Source: Plasmodium coatneyi
Taxonomy: Eukaryota > Apicomplexa > Aconoidasida > Haemosporida > Plasmodiidae
Assembly: GCF_001680005.1 (NCBI RefSeq)
Contig: NC_033564.1
Location: 496,001-560,000 of the forward strand
DNA length: 64,000 bases
Direction: 5' to 3'
Shown here: positions 25,901 to 36,033 of the stretch, in pieces
Layout: each line of letters begins with the position of its first letter
Position numbering within the stretch: the first letter of the stretch is position 1
Notes under the pieces: generated by a model
The model's database searches: none
Told to the model about the DNA's origin: nothing
The model's input: only the letters and a program-made list of their open reading frames with translations
Position numbers and translations under genes: made by a program

Positions 25901-25966
25901 GACATTATCATTTCCTACGCGTATAAGTACTTCCCCAAGGCGGTTCACGACTTCATGGGGAGCTAA
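7970..25966 (+). CDS. giant secreted Plasmodium protein (~5,530 aa), frame broken at a poly-A run
   Basis: This is the largest gene of the window. Exons read by frame continuity are 7970-8036, 8178-8224, 8379-8432, 8604-9741, 9883-12018, 12132-12563, 12692-12940, 13076-13864, 14149-14877 and 15017-25966. An alternative for exons 3-4 is 8379-8397 joined to 8578-9741. Exon 1 encodes a hydrophobic N-terminus (IIIFKLILFSCIL) that looks like a signal peptide, so the protein probably enters the secretory pathway. The middle is low complexity, Ser/Thr-rich at 10441-11100. Later come a Lys-rich acidic/basic linker at 19030-19530, a Ser-rich stretch at 23040-23390, a Cys/Lys cluster near 24540-24590, and an Asp/Glu/Tyr repeat at 24931-25071. 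The remainder is helical and Asn/Lys/Ile-rich, with no clear internal membrane span. Inside the last exon a run of 20 A (15630-15649) puts the two halves in different frames; one A fewer restores a single frame. No domain is recognised. Candidate locations are rhoptry, vacuole or surface, by analogy only. Confidence 0.8.
15630..15649 (+). repeat. A20 homopolymer at frame break in giant gene
   Basis: There are twenty consecutive A inside the last exon. Upstream coding (about 15017-15650) is in one frame and ends at a TGA at 15694-15696. Downstream coding is in the frame one base later and is open from before the run to 25966. No GT is available in the run to make an intron. Either the assembly has one A too many, or the gene is broken or uses slippage. 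Confidence 0.85.
24931..25071 (+). repeat. in-frame acidic codon repeat in giant protein
   Basis: About nine imperfect copies of a 15-base unit encode (Y/H)-D/G-E-(V/M)-(D/N/Y) pentapeptides. The units are in frame and diverged, so this is a coding minisatellite in the C-terminal third of the giant protein. Confidence 0.8.
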
Positions 25967-26311
25967 CTAACCTACCGCGGTAACAAAAATCAACCGACGA
26001 AGTAACCTAACGTGGCAAACCGACGTGCATCTTTTCGTATGAATTAAATTTTAACACAGTGGAACCGCATGCACAGAGTGTGTGCATACGGGGAGGTAAA
26101 AGTTCGCGGGACCACACAAACGGCCTAAACGCACATGTGCTTGCATACTCCATGGCTACGTAAACGCGTAGCAGCTGCACAATTATACGTGCACGCAAGG
26201 GGGTCTCCCCTTGTAACCCGTTTACACATACATTGCGTTACAAAAAAAAAAAAAAAAAAAAAAAAAAAGGGAAACAATACTTTCTTCACATAACGTTAAT
26301 TAGCGTTCTAC
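25967..26311. other. convergent intergenic region with A27 run
   Basis: This is the 3' space between the giant gene and the PRL gene. Its only striking element is an A run of about 27 bases at 26242-26268. No gene is seen. Confidence 0.6.
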
Positions 26312-27025
26312 TCACATAAAGTGACATTTGCTGAGGCAGTTTTTTTTTTTCTTCTTCTTCTTGTACGCCTTCAGAAACTGAAGTTGCCTCTTGTTAATGG
26401 CGCCCTTCCTTCTGTCCCGTATAAAAACTATTGCGTCAATCGGATCCATACCGAATTCGATGAGCACAATAGAAGCTAACACGGGGGCTCTACCCAATCC
26501 TGCAACACAGTGAACTGCAACTGCGCGGTTGTTCTTTATAACATTATTTACAATGGTCAACCAGTTACTTACTATATCAACCGTGGGGGCATCGCCATCC
26601 GGGAATATTAGCTCGTGGACATTTATTCCCGCACTGGTTATTTCCCCGTCGTTGTAAGTCCGTTCACATGTCCTCACTAGATCTGTCACATTGTAATTTT
26701 TCATTTCTTTTATATATAATGGGAGTAGGTCATTGGTGGGTGCATCCAAAATGAGGATCTTTATCTTCCCATGTTCGATTTTCGTCGGGTGGTTTAAAAC
26801 TGGATTGAGGTAATCCATGTTGTAATTTATGTTGCCCAGGTAACTCTCCATTTGGAAGTGCTTCACGTATACTGTATGAATCAATTGGTCACAGTTACGC
26901 ACGCCTCGACTTCTAGTGCCGATGTTGCGGATGTTCGCCCCGTCACGGCTGGCGCTGATAATACGATTATTACACGGGGGGTGGGCAGGTGCGTTTAAAA
27001 AATCGCAATCACCACTGTTTGGCAT
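26312..27025 (-). CDS. PRL: PRL-type prenylated protein tyrosine phosphatase
   Basis: This is an intact single exon of 237 residues. The catalytic P-loop HCVAGLGRA has Cys173 and Arg179, matching the PRL signature, which has Ala after the Arg. The acidic FPDGDAP loop at about 141-147 supplies the general-acid region. A Cys at about 120 (VRTCERTY) corresponds to the PRL regulatory cysteine that pairs with the catalytic one. The protein ends in CHFM, a CaaX box for farnesylation, preceded by a polylysine stretch, so membrane attachment is expected. PRL phosphatases act at membranes. The malaria enzyme is known as a farnesylated phosphatase of the schizont secretory system. Compared with human PRLs (about 173 residues) it has a polar N-terminal extension of about 60 residues. 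The start at 27025 is the first ATG in the frame. It faces away from the long gene-poor interval. Confidence 0.93.
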   Translation of the reverse strand: MPNSGDCDFLNAPAHPPCNNRIISASRDGANIRNIGTRSRGVRNCDQLIHTVYVKHFQMESYLGNINYNMDYLNPVLNHPTKIEHGKIKILILDAPTNDLLPLYIKEMKNYNVTDLVRTCERTYNDGEITSAGINVHELIFPDGDAPTVDIVSNWLTIVNNVIKNNRAVAVHCVAGLGRAPVLASIVLIEFGMDPIDAIVFIRDRRKGAINKRQLQFLKAYKKKKKKKNCLSKCHFM

Positions 27026-30000
27026 TTTCCAAAGAGCTCTAAAAAAAAAAATACGGGCTTGTTCTCCTTTCTCGTTTTGGTCTATTGTTACGTAGGGTTG
27101 GGGCCGGAACTGGTCGCCTACCTCGTGCGTATTGTACGTTGTTAGCTCTTTCTCTGTTTATAAATGCTCTTCCCTATATGTACATATAAGTAATTGTGTA
27201 TATGCTTACGCATAACGCAGGTACCCGCAACACTTGGCACAAAAAGTGCTAATTAAAGGTGTATTCACCGTTTTTCATGTAGCACAGATGTATTACAGAC
27301 AAATGCAATAGGTGCGAAGGAGAAGAAAGAGTTTCTCCTATCTCAAATAAGGACGATGGAATGAATAAGCAAATAGCGCCCCACGCAGGAATGCTTATGA
27401 TAGATGAGGGGGGAGAAGGTGCTCGTACTATCACACACGTACGTGCATATATTGCATATACAAATGGGTGCACAAAATACGTGTTGCTAAAATTACCAGA
27501 TACGTGTGTATAAATGTAGATACAAATACGTAACACACACTGGTCGAGTAGACTTCCTAACACAACTGATTAGACATCCGTCTATGTTCGTCGAGGGGGG
27601 GAGATTACACAGCTTGTGCACATTTACACGGGGAATTAACCCTCCGCTTAGCGGATGTACCCCTCCACTTCGGGCATATGAACTGCAAATTGCGCACTAG
27701 CAATAAATAAACACACAAATGGGGACATATATGCACAATTACACGGCATGCAAATGTCTACTCATGTGCAACATTAAAAAGTCCTCCACGTAAGGACACA
27801 TAATTAGGAAAAGGTGAAACGATTGAAAATGCCTCAACCTGTTTTCTATCCTTTTCCTATACGTAAAAAAAAAAAAGGAAAAAAATTAAACGGGCAAATT
27901 TTATGACAAAATAATGCAGAGATGCAAATTAATGAATAAACACAAATCACTAAACATATGTACTTTTTTTTTTTTTTTTTTTTTTAACAAATAATAAATA
28001 CGCAAAACTGAAGAATTTGTATTACACCTATTTTATAACTTGTACACTAAATATATATAAATATTTTATAAAATTATAAAGGAACTGATAAATCATTGTA
28101 GCATATATTTCAGGTGTAGCAAATATATATGTAGGTGCGCACACGGGGGGAGGGGGAGGTGAAATTGGAGTTGGAGGTACAGATTGTACGTAACTGTATG
28201 TTCTATACGTAAGCTAAATGGGGGGGGTGAAATGTGTGGTGAGCAGGGATTCAAATGGTAGGGGAAGGCGCAAACGTGCAGCTATCTATAAGTGAGGGGA
28301 TAAATCAATGCGCTCATAAGGTAAACGGCGTGAGCAGAAACGTATATAAATATATGTATATATTTATGTACACACGTGAGGGTATGCACATTTCGTGACA
28401 TACAACTGCAGTTTGACCACTCCTGCGGCAGTGCGTTTCTGCACGCGCACTGCGATGGAAGATGTTTCACATGGCTACAAATAGAGGGCGCCCCCAAATA
28501 ACGTACTCACTCCATAAGAAACAAATAACGGTGTGTGTGGCAAATTTAATAAAATGGGCGGGAAATAAATAAATAAACAGACGGGTGAATAAAACAAACA
28601 AACGCATTCAAATGAAGTAAGGCGCCTCGTCTTGCGACCGCTTTATATAGAACAAATTCGTTGTCGTCCTGGCCAAACTGGTAAGGGCACAGTATGTTAT
28701 AACTTGGAAATGGGATGGGTGGGGGATCACACCAGAGGCGATAATTCAAGAGTTATACATTTGTACAGAAGCCACTCTTTGCATGCGCACCTATTCACAT
28801 GTGTGTAACTTCTACTGAATGATATACTTAACAAACTACACATGGATCTCCTCCTCCTTGGGAAGTCTTTACAACGATTTTTGAGCAGGTTAACTTGTTA
28901 TTGTCGTACCCCTTTCCTCTTTCCTTTCTTCCTCTATGTATTTTTATCTTCTCATTATAATCCTTTTCAACATTGGTCGTAGAGTACACGCACGGCTACC
29001 TCATTGAGCAGTGTGTCCACTCGTGCGCGTAAATGTATAGGTGAGTTCATTCAAAAGGATAATAATCGTTTGTGCTTTTTGTCTCCTTCACGCGTTTATA
29101 TGTGCTTTTCTTCGCCGTTAATATTTGGCGCGTCACCTTAAACGTCCATATACATATATATATTATGTGTTTAATCTTTTTTACCCTTTGGAGGTACCAA
29201 AAAAATGAATTGCTTCTCTAGCTTCGCATCACTTAGGATTCGTGTACGCGTTTTTTATTGCCTCCTTTGTCTGCTTCCCATTTAGTCGTTACTATTTATT
29301 GGTGTCTTCAAGGTTCTTCCTTTCTTTCCCTATTTAGGTCACTCAGCTGTCTACTTAGCAGCTCACCTACTACACGCAAAGGGGCACATTTGTTGGGGAA
29401 CCTTTGGCGGGGAAATACAAATAAGTGATTCTCGGGATGGAAACGAAGCACAAATGCGAAACTTCTCGTGGACCCATTCACCCAACTTTCTACCTCCGAC
29501 ATAAACTTTTTTTTTTTCTTTTTTCGGCTGGAATTATTTAACTCGTTGTACTTATGTTGCTGTTTTAACTTTGCCCCTTTTTACACTATATCATATTTTA
29601 TATTCCATAACAGCAAAAGGGAGAGAGAGAAAAATAAATATATATAAATATTGTGTTCGCTTTGTTTAACTTTTGCTTTTTTTTATCGAGTGAAACAATA
29701 ACGCAGGTCTTCTTTCCTTCCCTCTGCGCTTTGCTATATGTTCACTTGTTCATGCCCAACATGCGTTTCTTCTCCTTTCAGATAATGCAAATACAACTAC
29801 CCTTGTACACGAAACACCCGTAATGCTTCTGACTTCCATTTAACTTATTCTGTCGTATATCCGCAGCAACTGAAGTTTAAGTCTTCCAAAAATTTTAAAA
29901 TGATCCTCTTATGCATATTAAAGTGATGTAGCGCGATGAAAAAAAAAAAAAAAACGTAGCTATTTTTTCTGTGTGGCTTGATTTTTTGTAGATTACCTTA

Positions 30001-30769
30001 TTTTTGTGCGTTACCTGTTTTTACGCGTTTCTCTGCTTCCCTCCGCTAAGCTGTACCCTTTCGAAGATGCGCATACATATGTGTGAGAGTACTTAAATAC
30101 ATAATTCATATGTTTGGTAGAGATGGGGAAATATATATATACAGAACTGTTTTTTTCTTTCTTGTTCTGGTTAAAACGGAGCACTATTATACTTTTTCGT
30201 CATATGTATAAGTGTATGTACTATTTTTTTTGGCCACTTTTTGATTCTTCCTCTTCTTTATGATATGTAGAATCTGCTTCGAAAGTCTATTACATACAGT
30301 ATTATGGCAAATGTATTTACTTGTTACAATTTTTTGTTTTTTCATAATTATATGAACGGGAAATATATGTGCGTAATATTGTTGCTGCTTCGTGTTTTGC
30401 TTAAATGGACATGCTGACTTTAATTAAAAGGCATTCCCTTGGAAATTCTCTGACAGGCAAAGTGGTCATGGATAAAGTATATCCTCCTTATATTTATATA
30501 TATGTTCCTATGCATATACTGGGTTATGACTGGGGGGATTGGTTACTGTGGGGGCAAAGCTGGAGTTTATAATTTATATGCTACAAATAATATGCACAAT
30601 AAATGCTAATATTTTGGTAAAAGAATTGGGATGGGGGGGGTTTCCTTGTTTTTGGTTTATACTTTTGACAAACTGAAATCTTCAAAAAGTTGGGGTCCAT
30701 ATATGGTTCGAATATTTGTTAATAATATAGGGTAAAGAGCACGAATGAAAAAACTGGCGTTTGTTTGGA

Positions 30770-30900
30770 AATTTATTTGGTTGGTTCGTTTAGTTGTTCG
30801 TTAATTTGTTTGTTCATTTGTTTGCTTAATTGTTTGCTCAATTATTTTGCTTAACTGTTTGCTTAATTTGCTCGTTTGCTCGCTTCGCTGATCGTTTGCT
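30770..30900. repeat. degenerate short tandem repeat (GTTTGCTTAATT-like)
   Basis: Repeated GTTTG/GTTCG plus CTTAATT or TTAATT words recur every 8 to 12 bases. The array is T-rich, degenerate and non-coding. Confidence 0.7.
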
Positions 30901-31053
30901 TTTTTTCGAAGGGAAAATTGACCAAAATAACGCATTAAAATTTATAAAAACAAATGCGCAAAAAAAAAAATATTTTTTTCTTTTTTTTCTATGGCGCACG
31001 TGCGGTGCCAAAATTTTATTACGTAAAAAATAAATATAACGTTTTTGGAATTT

Positions 31054-31140
31054 TTGTACGCCATTTTTATGCGCCATTTTTTATACGTCATTTTTAAGCG
31101 TCATTTTTATGCGCTAATTTTTATGCGCCATTTTTTAAGC
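31054..31140. repeat. short tandem repeat (GCGCCATTTTTAT-like)
   Basis: About six imperfect copies of a 13-15 base unit are present, (T/A)(A/G)CG(C/T)CATTTTTA with a TGC or TAC step. The array lies in the gene-poor interval. Confidence 0.75.
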
Positions 31141-32195
31141 CCTTATAAGTTCGCGCATAAGGTGTGAGAGGTACATATGCGTCATTATATTATATGTACA
31201 ATAATGTTCACCGTATATATTTAACCTTCTGCATTTTTTGTGTTTATTTGCTGTATTATTATGCATATAAATAATTGTGTTTACAATTGTGTCACATTTG
31301 CCTTTATGTGTATACGAAATTTGCGCAAATTTACGATCATTTTATTCTTATTTTGTGCTCACTTTGCGCTTAATTTTACGCTCCTTTTGTGCCCAATGTT
31401 ACCCCAAACGGAAAGCGCGTAATACAGGTGGAAAAGTGAATTCCTCAAAAGTGAAAAGTCGTATATATTAGGCAGAAAAGATTGTCCAACTAGAGGGACA
31501 TTCTTGCGCATGTTTATTTTATTAAATATTTTCTGTCCATTTGTTACATTTTTATGTTTATTTTTTTTCTTGCCCCACGGCAAGCAACCAATCATGTTTT
31601 TGCCTTTGTAGCGTTTTATGGGCATGTGGACATAACCGCGGGTACGCTTTTCATACGTACGTACCTAGTTGTGTACCTATATAAACGTCCACTCGCTGCT
31701 CGTGCCAATTGCATAGATTTGCTCGGCCCTTTCTGCATGCTTTTGTGCTCTGTTGAAAGCCATGTCCTTTTTGTAAGTTTTTCCTTTTAAGACGCACACC
31801 TTTGTCTTTCCCGTTGTTTCGCCCCGTCGCACACGTCACTCTTTAGCTTTTCATTTTTTCTGCAAAGCAGGGCAGAGAATTTAGTCGCCCCAAGGGAGCC
31901 CAAGTCATATGCTCAAGTCAGACAGCGGGTTCCATTGTGGCGAGGTTTCCCCATTTATATACATATGTGTACATATATACATATATACGTATATATATTT
32001 TTTTTATTATTTCTTCATGCCTCATGAGCCTTTCTTCCCCCTTGCCCGTACAATACTTACGTTGCACGTAAAACGGATCAGAAACATGCTTTTGCTTTCG
32101 CTTCCTACCCTCCCACTCGTGCGTCATTCCCTGTCTGCAACAGAACAAACGTGCACTTCACCTGATAGTGTACTTTGCCCCATAAGCTGAAAAAA

Positions 32196-32729
32196 ATGAA
32201 CGTGGCTAAATTTTCCTTTGCCCATAGAAACCTTTTCTTCATTTCGAAAAACACCATCAGTTCGTTGAATTTTTTACTCATTCGTGAAAAAAAAAATTTA
32301 CTGCCAAAATATGGGGTTGCAAATTTTGTGTACCATGATAATGTAGCGTTAACAAGAGGAGACAACGTCCATGACGGCGTTTTAAAAAATTCAGTCCTTT
32401 TGAATGACTCCTTTTTTTTGTCCAATTTGAAAAAAGAAAGCCAAGAGGAATTATCCTTTGAAAGGCCTCAACAGGTTGGGCCCTACGCGTGCGAATGTTC
32501 CGCATCGGTGGTTGAGTATGCCGCATAATATGCTTTCCGATAACCATCATGACGTGGACCACCACGGAACAATGTAATGCCTCATTTCAGGTGAATAAAC
32601 AAAATTCTCACATTTTTTCTTTTTTTAACCGCACAGGAAATCTTACAGTTTAAAAATAAGAAAACGAGATTATCCTTGAGGAGAAAAAGAAAAAGAATGG
32701 GCGAGCGTGTCAGCTTAAGATATCGATGA
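32196..32729 (+). CDS. small basic protein, two exons, possibly organellar (ribosomal?)
   Basis: Exon 1 is 32196-32474 (ATG start) and exon 2 is 32637-32729. The junction is in frame: the donor is GTTGGG, and the acceptor CACAG follows a strong T-rich tract. The 123-residue product starts with a hydrophobic and basic segment rich in Phe, Arg and Ser without acidic residues (MNVAKFSFAHRNLFFISKN), which looks like a mitochondrial or plastid targeting sequence. It ends in a very basic tail containing LSLRRKRKRMGERVSL. The size, presequence and basic tail resemble small organellar ribosomal proteins, but I do not recognise the family. Exon 2 is too short to stand out by itself, and the second exon's perfect frame and phase are the main support. 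It is upstream of and co-directional with the sugar transporter. Confidence 0.6.
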
Positions 32730-34346
32730 TGCTGCGTGGCAGTGCCAGTAACAACTGAGCAAGCTTAATTATCTTTGGATAGCCCTTGTTGGAAGTTAGC
32801 ACTGTGGCCTAGTCGCCTGCCCATATATGTGCTACGCGCCTTGCGTTCGTTTGGTTCACGCGAAGGAGTGTACATGTCCACTTGAGTAAAGACACACACA
32901 CATATGCTCTGAGCAGATTTTGAACTTCCCCTTTTTTGGGAGCTCTGCTGAGAATTCATGCCCTCCCCGTCTAAATGGGGAAAACAAAACGGATACCCAC
33001 GCGATAACATGCATATGTCGACCTCTCCCTGTGTGCTTTTTTTTTTTTTTCGCGTGATTCTTCACTCGGTTGTCCACAGAACAGCCAGCGTACGAAAAAT
33101 GCCTTACACTGCAATTCCAGTGATTCAACAAATTTGCCCATTTTGTCCGCAACTGCGCGGGTAAATTTTTTGCCTTAAAAGGAAGAAGTCAAATTGAGAA
33201 AAAAAAAATGCATATAATGGCATTCGTGTCAGCATATAAATGAGGTTTATTGGGGACAATTTTTCGCGAAATGAAAAGCTGACGGGATAAGGGAACACAA
33301 AATAGTTCCTCCGCATGAGGAAAGAAATGTCTTTTTTTTTTCTCTTGTTGGTTCACAATTATATCTGTTTTGGGTCGAAGCGGCATAGTTCAAAGGTATG
33401 TTGCTTAGTGGAGCAAATTCATTTGGTGATATTTGCTTAGGGGAAAAAACAGCCATGCTCGTAAGCAAAAGGAAAAGGGCTGGCGTGTGTGTGTGTGGGG
33501 AGTAAAACAAGTGAGTACCCAATTTGCTATAATTATCAATAAAATGTTTTACCCTCAGAATGGCGTTTTATGGCCCAGAGGGAAAATGAAAAAAAATCAC
33601 CGATGATTGGTGCGTTGGCTTAAAGTGATTTGCGTTTTGCAAAGTATTTTTTTGTCAAAGTGAGTTATTTTGGAGTTCGCTTTCAACGCCCTGCGCAGTT
33701 CCATCTTCTTGCACACTGCGTGCTTCACCAAGTTCGCTGAGCTCGGTTCAGTGTAATTACCTGCCTCGCGGATGCACCTTGGCTTGGCACATAAAAAAAA
33801 TGTTCAAACGTAGGTAGAAGAATAAGTGAAAAAAAAATTTGTCGCGCCCCCCTCATGCGATAGAATATTTCATTTAAAATTTGCGCTCTTTTTTAGTTCT
33901 CCTTCTATGCATCACCTTTTCCATCACCTTGCGTGCCATTTTGTTTAGGAATGACCCCGGTACACGCTCACAGGAGGCATACGTACCTACTCAGATATTT
34001 GGCAACTTCGGGGGGAGCGCATTTTTAAGGACAAGCCAGGAAGCAGAAAAGCAAACCTCTTTATTGGCCCACTTTTTTCATGCCCAATTGAGGAAGGCAC
34101 AGCGATATGGTTTCAACAGCTGCGTCAGAATTTGCCCAACCCATGTTTTACGTCTCGCGTTACTACTATTAACAGAGCAAACGAAGAGTATAAACCATTG
34201 GGACGCCTACGTGAAGAGGAGTGAGACAGGTTCAGTGTCCCCCGTTCGAAGGTAACGATAGAATATTAGCACAGTTGCCTATTACACGCAACTACTTCAT
34301 CGCACATAACGAAGTCCGTGGTGAAAATATTCACGTGAAGAGGAAG
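32730..34346. other. intergenic region upstream of sugar transporter
   Basis: This gap should contain the promoter and 5' UTR of the transporter gene. The open frame at 33881-34255 has no ATG start (it opens on TTG) and overlaps the transporter in another frame, so it is not called. Other features are only simple T and A runs. Confidence 0.55.
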
Positions 34347-35381
34347 ATGGCGAAATTGAAAAAGAACAGCATGATGTTTTGGAAGAGGGACAGCAACGAT
34401 ATGTCGTATTTTTATAACATGCTAAATGGACTGATCTGTGTCAGTGGGATATATTTTTTCTTTTTAATTTTTGGATATTATCAAGAGAAATTACCAAACC
34501 TGGGCAAAGGAAAGGACAAATTTTACTACAACATATTTTTAATATGCATATTATGTTTCTCCAACAGTGTGTGCAGTTTAACGGCGGTGTTTATTAAAAG
34601 TAAAATGAACAAGGAGAATTTTTTACAGGATTTAAAAAAAAACGTGGACAAGTATTTTATCAAACAAATAATGCTTATATCTGTAACGTATTCCATTGCA
34701 ATGATAGCAACAAATTATTCCCTAAGTCATGTTAATTTTCCAACGCAAGTTTTGGTAAAGTCAGGCAAAATGATCCCCATAGTTGTTGGTGGGTACTGTT
34801 TCTTTGGAAAAAAATATCCCTACTATGATTACATTTCTGTATTCTTAATCACATCATCGTTAGTCGTATTCAACCTATTAAGAACGAAATCGTCGAAGGA
34901 AGTTCACCAGACAACTTTTGGACTGCTCCTCTTATGCATATCTCTAATGTGTGATGGATTGACTGGACCAAGACAAGACAAGCTCCTGAGCAAATACAAC
35001 GTAAACTCCATCAACTTAATGTTTTACGTAAATATATTTGCCTTTTTCTTTAACCTTTTGGCTTCACTAATTATCGAAGGTGCTAAGCCGTATAACTTTC
35101 TATCCAAGTATAGCAATTCCTACTACTACATTTTAGCTTTCTCCATCAGTGGGACGTTGGGACAGTTTTTCGTTTTCTACTCGCTCAAGGTGTATGGGAG
35201 TTTGTATACCAGTCTGTTCACCACGCTGAGGAAGGCGCTAAGTACAGTCGTTTCGGTGTACCTCTTTGGCCACGTATTGAAGCCTCTGCAGTGGGGTTGC
35301 ATTGCCGTCATTTTTTCCACGCTCATTATACAGAACTACCTCAAGCAGCAGGCGAAGAAGGTGCACAGCAAGACCAAGTGA
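34347..35381 (+). CDS. UGT: UDP-galactose-type nucleotide-sugar transporter (SLC35B1/HUT1 family)
   Basis: This 344-residue multi-spanning membrane protein has about nine or ten hydrophobic helices. The segment FPTQVLVKSGKMIPIVVGG (about residues 132-150) is the hallmark of the UAA/HUT1 branch of nucleotide-sugar transporters. The SLMCDGLTGPRQDKL loop and the GTLGQFFVFYSLKVYGSL segment are also typical of SLC35B1. Such proteins exchange UDP-galactose or UDP-glucose for UMP across the ER or Golgi membrane, for glycosylation or lumenal folding control. The lysine-rich C-terminus (KKVHSKTK) is compatible with ER retention. The frame is open further upstream but only through a GTG codon. The ATG at 34347 (AAGATGGCG) is preferred, giving the usual family length. 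It converges on DSK2. The real substrate cannot be read from sequence. Confidence 0.9.
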   Translation: MAKLKKNSMMFWKRDSNDMSYFYNMLNGLICVSGIYFFFLIFGYYQEKLPNLGKGKDKFYYNIFLICILCFSNSVCSLTAVFIKSKMNKENFLQDLKKNVDKYFIKQIMLISVTYSIAMIATNYSLSHVNFPTQVLVKSGKMIPIVVGGYCFFGKKYPYYDYISVFLITSSLVVFNLLRTKSSKEVHQTTFGLLLLCISLMCDGLTGPRQDKLLSKYNVNSINLMFYVNIFAFFFNLLASLIIEGAKPYNFLSKYSNSYYYILAFSISGTLGQFFVFYSLKVYGSLYTSLFTTLRKALSTVVSVYLFGHVLKPLQWGCIAVIFSTLIIQNYLKQQAKKVHSKTK

Positions 35382-36033
35382 TGAGGGTGTGCCCTGTCGT
35401 TCATCCTGTTAACGCTGCTGGGGCGGGTTTCCCTCTGCGATTCTCGTGAGGTGTATCCCCTTACACACACCCCTTTTATTAGCCTTATCATTCGCCATTT
35501 TTATACGTTACATTTATACGTTACTTTTATTCGTTACTTTTATGTGTCATTTTTTTCAACGCAATTCCACCCTTTCCCCTCCGCTGGCCGGAGAACACGA
35601 ACTCCTCAAAAAATGGAAAACGTCTGCATTTGTTATGTCCATTTTTAAATTGTGCATAAGTGCAAAATGTTTGAAAAGTCTAAACATACAAAAAAGGGGA
35701 GGGCCAACGAGCGCGCACGCAAATGTGTACATGGACACACATACACATATGTACACACATATACATACATATATATGCATATATACATATGTACACACAG
35801 ATGCAAAAGGCGTGGTCAACGATAATCGTTCCTCATCCGAACTGTGTGTCACATGCATGTGGAGGGGCAAAAACGTAATTAGGGTGTCACCGGTTCGTTA
35901 AGCATAGGGCGACTGCTGCGTGTGAACCTACGTGTACTTCTTCCAATTATTCTACTTCTTACTGTGCGATGTGCGGGAAGACGTCATTCTGAAGCAGCCC
36001 CAAGGTTTATGAGGAAGAGCAATCTGGTTGGAA
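35382..36033. other. convergent intergenic region with microsatellites
   Basis: The region holds short ATACGTTAC-type repeats at 35492-35552 and an ACAC/ATAT microsatellite at 35727-35800. The open frames across these repeats are artefacts. Confidence 0.6.

Larger units (their letters stand above)
27026..32195. other. 5.2-kb gene-poor interval between divergent genes
   Basis: No convincing protein gene is visible here. The interval holds purine/pyrimidine runs, a T run at 27964-27985, AT-rich dinucleotide tracts near 28040-28080 and 31951-32000, and two sets of short direct repeats (listed separately). Two weak coding-like patches exist on the minus strand: an ATG-initiated 64-residue frame at 29502-29308, and a GC-richer island at 28620-28740. 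A small hairpin-prone stretch lies at 27630-27680. It may contain long UTRs or non-coding RNA genes, but I recognise no tRNA, rRNA or snoRNA. Confidence 0.5.

Noticed and set aside
28000..28090. AT-rich tract as a centromere
   Set aside because: Only about 100 bases are strongly AT-rich, whereas Plasmodium centromeres are kilobase-scale and almost pure AT.
33881..34255. 124-residue frame with a signal-like N-terminus
   Set aside because: It opens on TTG with no ATG, overlaps the transporter gene in another frame and has no recognisable domain. It is probably leader DNA.
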